Translations under genes and position numbers: made by a program
NCBI GenBank assembly: GCA_013694645.1
Contig: JACDBZ010000272.1
Location: 1 to 10,349 of the forward strand
Direction of reading: 5' to 3'
Source: Chloroflexota bacterium
Lineage (GTDB): Bacteria; Chloroflexota; Limnocylindria; QHBO01
Length of the DNA stretch: 10,349 nucleotides
The notes under the pieces: generated by a model
What the model saw: only the letters and a program-made list of their open reading frames with translations
Told to the model about the DNA's origin: nothing
Database searches by the model: none
Part shown: positions 4,958-10,349 of the stretch, in pieces
How positions within the stretch are numbered: the stretch's first letter is position 1
How the letters are laid out: each line of letters opens with the position of its first letter

Positions 4958-5946
4958 GCGGTTGGCCGTTGCACGACGGGTGCCGTCAGCTCGCCCAGGC
5001 GCTCGATTTCCAGCGTCACCGTGTCACCCGGCTCCAGGTAGCGCTTCAGGATCTCGTCGCGTATCTCGAGCAGGCACCCGGTGCCAACGGTGCCGGACCC
5101 GAGCAGGTCGCCGGGGCGGAGCCGGACGTCGGCCGAGGCACGCTCCACCATCTCACCGAAGCTGAAGTGCGCGGAGGACCACCTGCCGCGCGACAGCTCG
5201 GTGTCGTTGACGGTGGCGGTCATCGCCAGGTCGTACCCCTTCTCCCTGCGGGCGTCGGCCAGCTCGTCCGGCGTGACCAGCCAGGGACCGATGGAGCTGG
5301 CAAAGTCCTTGCCCTTTGCCGGACCCAGCCTGACGGTCGATTCGTCGCGCTGGAGATCCCGGGCGCTCCAGTCGTTGAGAATCGTGTAGCCGCCGATCGC
5401 CTCCTCGCCGCGTGCCGCGTCAAGGTCACGCACCGGCGTGTCGATCAGCGCGGCGACCTCCAGCTCGTAATCCAGCTCCTGCGAACCACGCGGCGCGTGC
5501 ACCGGATCCCCGGGTCCACGGATCTCGGAGACGTTGCTGAAGTAGAAGATCGGCAGTCGATACCACGCATCGGGGATCTCCATGTCGCGTCGCTTCCACA
5601 TCGTGCCGACGTGGCGCTCGAAGGCGTAGAAATCGCGCAGGCTGGGGGGCGCCAGGATGGGCGGACCGAAGTGCAGGACCGATGCGTCCATGTGCTCTTC
5701 CACGTCTGCCTCCAGCAGATCGGCCAGCGCATCCACCCGCATGCCAGCCGCCAGGTGAGCATCGAGCGTCGTGATCGGTTGGCGGAAGAGGCCGCTGTTG
5801 TGGGCACGGCCCGGATCGGCCGCTACGAGCGTGCGGCGAGCGTCCTCGAGGTCGAGCCAGCGGGTCCCACCGGCGTCCAGGGCGGCCGCGAGACGCCACG
5901 GAGCACCGGCGGGAGCGGTTCGCTCCCGGACATGGGCGATCTTCAT
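4954..5946 (-). CDS. Fumarylacetoacetate hydrolase (FAH) family protein
   Basis: This 330-residue protein has an N-terminal part of about 100 residues and a C-terminal FAH hydrolase domain. The residues known from mouse fumarylacetoacetase line up well: D105 and H112 in RDFYAFERHVG (mouse D126, catalytic H133, same spacing of seven), E161 and E163 in DYELEVA (E199, E201), D192 in NDWSARD (D233) and K213 in KGKDF (K253). This favours true C-C bond hydrolysis of fumarylacetoacetate to fumarate and acetoacetate, and hmgA nearby supports it; other acylpyruvases remain possible. The start is ATG 5944-5946, since MKIAHVRERT begins the conserved region and a 14-residue upstream extension runs into the DUF4129 gene. 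It starts five bases after that gene's stop, with no strong ribosome site, so coupling is likely. DinB follows with an ATGA overlap. Confidence 0.9.
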   Translation of the reverse strand: MKIAHVRERTAPAGAPWRLAAALDAGGTRWLDLEDARRTLVAADPGRAHNSGLFRQPITTLDAHLAAGMRVDALADLLEADVEEHMDASVLHFGPPILAPPSLRDFYAFERHVGTMWKRRDMEIPDAWYRLPIFYFSNVSEIRGPGDPVHAPRGSQELDYELEVAALIDTPVRDLDAARGEEAIGGYTILNDWSARDLQRDESTVRLGPAKGKDFASSIGPWLVTPDELADARREKGYDLAMTATVNDTELSRGRWSSAHFSFGEMVERASADVRLRPGDLLGSGTVGTGCLLEIRDEILKRYLEPGDTVTLEIERLGELTAPVVQRPTA

Positions 5947-5951
5947 CGGTG

Positions 5952-7292
5952 TCAGTCTAGGTGCGCGCCATCTCGGATGCGGCGCCATCGCGAGATCCCT
6001 CGCCGGTTCTCGGCGTCGGTCAGGCGGCGACCGCCGTAGCGGGCCAGCGCGTAGTCGGCCTGGAGGGAGCCCACCTCGGGGACGCCGATTCGTGCGGCAT
6101 GAACGTGCGGCGACTCCGGTTCACGGCGTGCGCGCGCTGGCTCGTGCTCCGCCAGGTGATCCAACGCCGCCAGGTAGGCGCTCACTGCATCCGTCGGGGC
6201 TCCGCGCCGGCGGCGCCTCGCGACTCCACCCAGTCGAGGCATCCCGAGGCGGAAGGCATCCTGCGGGATGCTGAACGATCGTTCCTCGCCCCCGCCTCGT
6301 GGTCGCCCGTGCGCTCGTCTGCGGACCCAGGTGCGGAGCACGATCACGGCGAGGAGAACGACGCCGGCCCACAGGATGACGACCGTCATGATCGGCCCCT
6401 GGAGCTGCTCGATCGTGTACTCGCGCATCTCGGGCAGTTGCCCCAGCTCCTGCGGCGTCAGGGCGCCGGGGAGCGCGAAGCCGAGCCGGCTCAGCGCCTC
6501 GTACAGCGCAGCGGACAGGATGGCCGCCACGAACGCGACCGCCAGCAGGAGGTAGCCCAGGAGGCTGAGCACCGGGCCGATGAGTCCGCGCGTTACCGTG
6601 TCCACCGGCAGACCGAGCAGCGAGGCTGCCGGCACGCCGATCGCCAGGACGATGGCGAGCACGCCGAGCACGGTGCCCAGCCATGATCGGTTCGTGCGCC
6701 AGTCGACGCCGGTCTCCCGGCCGATCTCCTGGAGGCGAGCCAGTCCCGCGGCCATGAACCCTGCCGAGACGAAGGTCAGGCTGGCCACGAATGCCTGCTC
6801 GATGAAGACCGGCCGCAGGTCGCTCGCGGCCAGCTGACCCAGGATCCACGGGAGGCCGAGCCCCGGCACGCCGAGAAGCACCAGGCGCGTCAGCGCGCGG
6901 TCATCGATCTCGACGCCGCGACCGACGCCGCGCATGGCGGCCACCAGCAGCAGCCAGCCGCCGGGATGGAGGCCGATCGCGCCTGGAAGGTCACCCGCCA
7001 GAGCGAGTGACCGCGCGCCGTCATCCCACAGCCAGCCCACCGCGCCGATCCCGATGAGCACGCCGAAGAAGGTGACCGGGTTGTCATCGGGCCGCAGCAT
7101 CCCGCGTCGCACGGCGAGGGCTGCCAGTCCGGCCACCGCGGCCAGCTCGAACGTGCCCAGGATCGGCGCCTGGCCGTCGATGGCGGTTTCGACCGCCACG
7201 TAGACGACCGTCAGCCAGGCTCCTTCGGCCAGGATGGCCAGGACGGGCAGGAGCCAGCCGACGATCCGCTCAGCCGGCCAGGACGAGCGCAT
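5952..7292 (-). CDS. Multi-pass membrane protein with C-terminal DUF4129-like domain
   Basis: This 446-residue protein has about eight or nine predicted membrane helices in the first 330 residues (for example 11-33, 44-62, 73-88, 136-155, 166-184, 205-227, 236-262, 311-330). A basic linker (TWVRRRAHGRPRG) leads to a cytoplasmic tail. The last 80 residues (AYLAALDHLAEHE, then SLQADYALARYGGRRLTDAE) resemble DUF4129, normally found in or beside TgpA-type transglutaminase-like membrane proteins next to MoxR and DUF58. No transglutaminase Cys-His-Asp domain is present. The ATG (7290-7292) lies 23 bases inside the end of the DUF58 gene and has a strong GGAGGGAGG-type ribosome site. Function is unknown; a role with MoxR/DUF58 in envelope protein handling is inferred from context. 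Confidence 0.75.
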   Translation of the reverse strand: MRSSWPAERIVGWLLPVLAILAEGAWLTVVYVAVETAIDGQAPILGTFELAAVAGLAALAVRRGMLRPDDNPVTFFGVLIGIGAVGWLWDDGARSLALAGDLPGAIGLHPGGWLLLVAAMRGVGRGVEIDDRALTRLVLLGVPGLGLPWILGQLAASDLRPVFIEQAFVASLTFVSAGFMAAGLARLQEIGRETGVDWRTNRSWLGTVLGVLAIVLAIGVPAASLLGLPVDTVTRGLIGPVLSLLGYLLLAVAFVAAILSAALYEALSRLGFALPGALTPQELGQLPEMREYTIEQLQGPIMTVVILWAGVVLLAVIVLRTWVRRRAHGRPRGGGEERSFSIPQDAFRLGMPRLGGVARRRRRGAPTDAVSAYLAALDHLAEHEPARARREPESPHVHAARIGVPEVGSLQADYALARYGGRRLTDAENRRGISRWRRIRDGAHLD

Positions 7293-8502
7293 CGGCCTCC
7301 CTCCAGTTCGGACTGAGCTCGGCGACGCGCGCCTGGATGCCCAGGGCGGCCATGTGCGACCGATGCGCCTCTCGGTCGGGGCCGAACGTCACATGCGTCA
7401 CGGCGTACCCGGTGCGGGAGAGCCGTCGAAGACGATCCGCATACGGCTCGGGGTCTCTCGCACCCAGGCTGAGCACGGTGCCGCCGGGCGCGAGTCGCTT
7501 CGGCACCACGCCCAGCAGCCGCTCGAAGGGAAGCGACAGGATCGGCTGCACGCGCGCCAGGATGTCCTCGATGCGGCCGAGCTGGCTGGCCGCGGCAGAC
7601 GGCGCCAGGTACGCCCAGCGGCGTCCTCCGGCGAGCTGCGCTCCGAGGAGCAGACCGCAGGCGGTATCGATGCGCAGCATGCGCCTCGCAAGGGAGGCCG
7701 CGGCGACGCAGAGTGCCTCCACCTGGTCGTCGTCGAAAAGCATCAGCCAGTAGGGTCCCGGCACGGTCTGGAGGTCGACGGCGAGCAGGACCTGCCGCTC
7801 GTGCACCGGCTCGTAGCGACGGCTCACCGGTTCGCCGAGACGGGCCGTTGCGCGCCAGTGGATGCGACGCATCGGGTCGCCGGGCTCGTAGCGACGGACA
7901 CCCGCAGACCGAGAAGGATCGGTGAACAGGCTGGCACGCGATCGTGCGGTCCCGAGCGGCGCCTGTGCGGTGTGCGGCGCGCGAACCGGCACGGTCCGCG
8001 GTCGGACGAGGAGCTCGGCGGGAAGCTCGCGATCCTCGCTGTTCGTGCCGCGCTCGAAGAGGTCGCTGACGGTGAGCCGGATCGGCCCGAACGTGAAGGT
8101 GCCGCGCCGTCGGGCGTCGATGACCAGGTGCCGGATGACTCGCTCGTACCAGAGCAATGACCACGAGTTCTGGAGGACGCTCTGGCCCGGTCGCTCGCTG
8201 GCCACGAGCGTCCTTCCGGTGATGCGGAGCGTATCGGTCACGTGGTCGTCGGCGGTCAGCAGCGGGACGGGTAAGAGCTTGCGGTTCCAGACCTCCACGT
8301 GCAGCGCCACCTGGTCGCCCCATACCGCCCGGTTCGTGGCGATTCGTCGCTCGTAGCCGATGGACGCCAGCCCGTAGCGCGACCAGAGCGTCGTCAGCCA
8401 GCGCGAGAGCAGCGTCAGTCCGCCGATCAGGAGCAGCCCGGGAGCGCCCGACAGACCTCCGGCGATGACCATCGAGAGGCCGATCAGGGTCCAGCCGCTC
8501 AT
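7270..8502 (-). CDS. DUF58 domain-containing protein
   Basis: This 410-residue protein has two hydrophobic segments at the N-terminus (about 5-20 and 21-40), a beta-rich region to about 180, and the DUF58 signature GVRRYEPGDPMRRIHWRATA at 201-220. A vWA-like strand with AVDLQT at 241-246 follows; it deviates from a full DxSxS metal-binding motif, so metal binding is doubtful. DUF58 proteins accompany MoxR AAA+ ATPases and are thought to be membrane-anchored partners or substrates of that chaperone. The ATG at 8500-8502 is chosen: it lies ten bases after the moxR stop, with GAGG nearby, and directly precedes the first membrane segment. An upstream start would add 36 non-conserved residues overlapping moxR. 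Confidence 0.9.
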   Translation of the reverse strand: MSGWTLIGLSMVIAGGLSGAPGLLLIGGLTLLSRWLTTLWSRYGLASIGYERRIATNRAVWGDQVALHVEVWNRKLLPVPLLTADDHVTDTLRITGRTLVASERPGQSVLQNSWSLLWYERVIRHLVIDARRRGTFTFGPIRLTVSDLFERGTNSEDRELPAELLVRPRTVPVRAPHTAQAPLGTARSRASLFTDPSRSAGVRRYEPGDPMRRIHWRATARLGEPVSRRYEPVHERQVLLAVDLQTVPGPYWLMLFDDDQVEALCVAAASLARRMLRIDTACGLLLGAQLAGGRRWAYLAPSAAASQLGRIEDILARVQPILSLPFERLLGVVPKRLAPGGTVLSLGARDPEPYADRLRRLSRTGYAVTHVTFGPDREAHRSHMAALGIQARVAELSPNWREADALVLAG

Positions 8503-8512
8503 CGCCCGTGCC

Positions 8513-9472
8513 TCATCGTGTCGGGCCGGCGCCCACGCCGACCGGCACCTGCTCGAGCACTTCGCGCATGACGGCGTCCGCCGTGGCTCCGCGCAGTTCG
8601 CGATCGACATCGACCACCAGCCGATGCGTCAGTACGGCGTCGGCCAGGGCCGACACATCATCGGGGAGCACGAAATCGCGGCCCTCGATGAGGGCCAGCG
8701 CCTGGGCTGCGCGATAGAGCGCAACACTGGCGCGCGGACTGGCGCCGAGCTGAAGGTCGGGATGGTCGCGCGTGGCGCGAACGATGCGCACCAGGTACGC
8801 CTCGACCTCGTCGCTGACGGCCACCTGGCGCGTCGCATCGCGAAGCCCCGCCAGCGCCGCCGGATCCAGCACCGAGCGCACGGTATCGAGTGGCTCGTCC
8901 GAGGCGCGGTATCGGCGCGCGATGGTTCGCTCATCTGCCTCATCCGGATAGCCGAGCACGACACGGACGAGGAACCGATCGAGCTGAGCCTCGGGAAGCG
9001 CGAACGTGCCCTCGAGCTCGACCGGGTTCTGAGTCGCCAGCACCAGGAAGGGTGCCGGAATGGGTCGCGTCTCGCCGTCGACGCTGACCTGGCGCTCCTG
9101 CATCGCCTCGAGCAGGGCCGACTGGGTTCGGGGGGTGGCGCGATTGATCTCGTCGACCAGCAGAACGTTCGTGAAGATCGGCCCTGGAATGAAGCGGAAC
9201 GCACCATCTGCCAGGACGCTGGAGCCGGTGACATCTGACGGCAGCAGGTCCGGTGTCCCCTGTACGCGGCCGAAGTCGAGACCGAGCGCTCGTGCGAAGG
9301 CCCGGGCCACGAGCGTCTTCCCGACGCCGGGCACATCCTCGAGCAACGCGTGGCCCTCGGCCAGCAGGACCACGGTGAGGAGGCGCAGCGGGCCCTCGGC
9401 TCCGACGACGGCGCGCGCCACCTCGTCGCGCAGGCTCCGCCAGAGTCGCGCGCCGCCATGGGGATCGGTCAT
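8513..9472 (-). CDS. MoxR-family AAA+ ATPase
   Basis: This 319-residue protein has a complete AAA_3/MoxR core. Walker A is GVGKT at 49-53, Walker B is LLVDEINR at 104-111, sensor 1 is ATQNP at 146-150, followed by GTFALPEAQLDRF at 155-167, and sensor 2 is GASPRA at 243-248. The C-terminal lid follows. MoxR proteins are ATP-driven chaperones that mature or insert metal or cofactor into partner proteins, usually ones with a vWA domain. All catalytic residues look intact. The ATG at 9470-9472 is chosen because GGAGAG lies a few bases upstream and homology begins soon after; an upstream start adds 20 unlikely residues. It leads the five-gene minus-strand run. Confidence 0.95.
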   Translation of the reverse strand: MTDPHGGARLWRSLRDEVARAVVGAEGPLRLLTVVLLAEGHALLEDVPGVGKTLVARAFARALGLDFGRVQGTPDLLPSDVTGSSVLADGAFRFIPGPIFTNVLLVDEINRATPRTQSALLEAMQERQVSVDGETRPIPAPFLVLATQNPVELEGTFALPEAQLDRFLVRVVLGYPDEADERTIARRYRASDEPLDTVRSVLDPAALAGLRDATRQVAVSDEVEAYLVRIVRATRDHPDLQLGASPRASVALYRAAQALALIEGRDFVLPDDVSALADAVLTHRLVVDVDRELRGATADAVMREVLEQVPVGVGAGPTR

Positions 9473-9874
9473 CGGCTCTCCGAGTCGTGTGTCTGCCGAG
9501 CATACGGGCTGACCCGTGAACTCGTTCACCATGAGGGATTTCTGCCTCGCTGGTGGCGGACGAGGGCGGTGAGCGATACGCCGTCAGTTCATTCTTCTGG
9601 CGGATGAGCGACGGTGAGAACGTCTGCTGGCCAGTCAGATATGCATCGGATGACTAGCAACCGGCAGGTTGAACGGCTCAGCCCGCCATCCCCGCTCCCG
9701 TGTACCCGCCCAGCGACTGTCTGACGGGTTGGACGCCGCATCTGACCGCCAACGATCCGACGCGAGAATGGGCTGACGATAGGGCGGCGGTACCCAGGCT
9801 CGGTCCGGTACGCTCATCCTTGCGGGCGCGTATCGTCCCGCCATTCCGCCTCCCCAGCAGCAGATGGATGAGCC
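9473..9874. other. Divergent intergenic region between moxR and HDAC-like gene
   Basis: About 400 bases without a supported gene. A minus-strand open frame spanning 9635-9973 runs antisense into the HDAC-like gene and shows no family features. The region must hold the promoters of both flanking units. Apart from the palindrome and candidate -10 near moxR, I see only weak dyads, such as CTGGCCAG at 9627-9634. No tRNA or other RNA gene was recognised, and no convincing promoter for the HDAC-like gene. Confidence 0.6.
9499..9529 (-). promoter_or_regulatory. moxR promoter region with a perfect palindrome
   Basis: GTGAAC-TC-GTTCAC (9516-9529) is a 14-bp palindrome with perfect six-base arms. On the minus strand a candidate -10, TATGCT (9504 to 9499), follows it, predicting a transcript start near 9492 and a leader of about 20 bases carrying the GGAGAG ribosome site. 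The palindrome covers the -35 region, where a repressor would act; no good -35 hexamer is visible, as might be expected for an activator-dependent promoter. The binding protein is unknown. Confidence 0.45.
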
Positions 9875-10349
9875 GTGACCGAAGCCCCTCCCACCCCGCT
9901 GATCGCCTCCGACGATCACCTGGCACATGCCGGGCTGGTCGAGCTCATGTCCGGCCGGGAGATTCCGTGCCATGAGTCACCCCAGCGCGCCATCGCCATC
10001 CGCGACGCGCTCCTCACCAGCGCCGATTACGCGCTCGAGCCGCCGGAGCTCCATGGGCCTGACCCGATCTCCGCGGTGCACGAGGTTGAGCTGATCGACA
10101 TGGTTGAGCACGTCTGGACCGATGCGGTCGCTGACGGATGGGACACCTCACGACCGCTGCTGGCGGACACCTTCATGCTCCGCGGCTATGCCGGACCGAT
10201 GGCGCTCGACGCGCTGCCGGCCCCGCGTCATCTCCGCCTCGGCGCCTACTGCTTCGACACGGCAACGCCGATCGTGGCCGGGACGTGGGGCGCTGCTCGC
10301 GCGGCGGTGGACATTGCGCTCACCGCGGCGGACCGGGTGCTGGCCGGCG
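9875..10349 (+). CDS. Histone deacetylase / acetylpolyamine amidohydrolase family protein (3' end missing)
   Basis: The frame opens with GTG at 9875, the first possible start after an in-frame TGA, and runs off the window with 158 residues visible. SDDHLAHAG (12-20), IPCHESPQRAIAI (30-42), ISAVHEVELIDMV (65-77), and YCFDTATPIVAGTWGAARAA (125-144) match the N-terminal half of zinc-dependent class II HDAC-like proteins, especially acetylpolyamine amidohydrolases, which deacetylate acetylated polyamines or similar amides. The GHHA-type catalytic histidines and the zinc Asp-His-Asp set lie beyond the end and cannot be checked. The ribosome site is weak (GGATGAG). It is transcribed away from moxR, with no visible functional link to it. 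Confidence 0.85.
   Translation, partial: MTEAPPTPLIASDDHLAHAGLVELMSGREIPCHESPQRAIAIRDALLTSADYALEPPELHGPDPISAVHEVELIDMVEHVWTDAVADGWDTSRPLLADTFMLRGYAGPMALDALPAPRHLRLGAYCFDTATPIVAGTWGAARAAVDIALTAADRVLAG

Noticed and set aside
4600..6039. A 479-codon open frame on the plus strand
   Set aside because: It lies antisense to the DinB and FAH genes, which have clear family motifs, and its translation is low-complexity Arg/Ala-rich, as expected for a shadow frame in high-GC DNA.
9516..9529. LexA/SOS box reading of GTGAAC-TC-GTTCAC
   Set aside because: The Gram-positive/actinobacterial SOS box needs GAAC and GTTC four bases apart; here the gap is two.
9473..9532. 20-residue N-terminal extension of MoxR
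   Set aside because: The ATG at 9470-9472 has a good ribosome site and matches the usual family start; the extension crosses the palindrome and the candidate -10 region.
9635..9973. A 112-codon minus-strand frame
   Set aside because: It overlaps the start of the HDAC-like gene antisense and shows no protein-family features.

Overview
The window looks like an ordinary chromosomal segment of a high-GC, free-living aerobic bacterium. Dense overlapping genes, GC-rich third codon positions and the gene set (bacterial-type homogentisate dioxygenase, MoxR/DUF58/DUF4129, HDAC-like amidohydrolase) suggest a soil or freshwater Chloroflexota (Limnocylindria-like) or a deep Actinomycetota lineage. That placement is inference; no marker gene is present. 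I see no mobile element, CRISPR array, tRNA or rRNA.

Layout. (1) Positions 56-1404, minus strand: a tight operon of a small heat-shock protein (Hsp20), a SixA-like phosphohistidine phosphatase (GTGA overlap) and a DUF6941-type protein. A probable gene end on the plus strand (1-53) converges on it. (2) Positions 1405-1738: a non-coding gap with a hairpin and degenerate short repeats. (3) Positions 1739-3625, minus strand: an XRE/cupin regulator followed by homogentisate 1,2-dioxygenase (hmgA). (4) Positions 3626-3804: a compact divergent promoter region with overlapping -35 elements, a dyad and a possible tiny ORF. (5) Positions 3805-4284, plus strand: a single-domain VOC/glyoxalase-fold metalloprotein. 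(6) Positions 4285-4465: a convergent gap filled with a repeated, hairpin-forming motif. (7) Positions 4466-9472, minus strand: a five-gene run, MoxR ATPase, DUF58 protein, membrane DUF4129 protein, fumarylacetoacetase-type FAH hydrolase and a DinB-fold protein, with junctions of 23 bases of overlap to 10 bases of gap. (8) Positions 9473-9874: a divergent intergenic region with a perfect 14-bp palindrome near moxR. (9) From 9875, plus strand: the N-terminal half of a histone-deacetylase/acetylpolyamine-amidohydrolase family protein, cut by the window end.

How the genes fit together. hmgA and the FAH protein are the ring-opening and terminal hydrolytic steps of homogentisate (Tyr/Phe) breakdown. 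They lie on the two sides of the VOC gene. The step between them, maleylacetoacetate isomerisation, has no classical glutathione-type isomerase here. The DinB-fold gene, coupled to FAH by an ATGA overlap, is a plausible thiol-dependent substitute, because the mycothiol-dependent maleylpyruvate isomerases share that fold. This is a hypothesis. The XRE/cupin protein is the likely local regulator. The MoxR-DUF58-DUF4129 genes form a known chaperone/envelope type of cluster and are unusual mainly for running directly into the catabolic pair.

The strongest leads for something undescribed are the FAH-DinB pair, the repeated alternative-hairpin element at 4288-4431, and the matching leaderless-looking start geometry of the regulator and hmgA. 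None amounts to a clearly new system.
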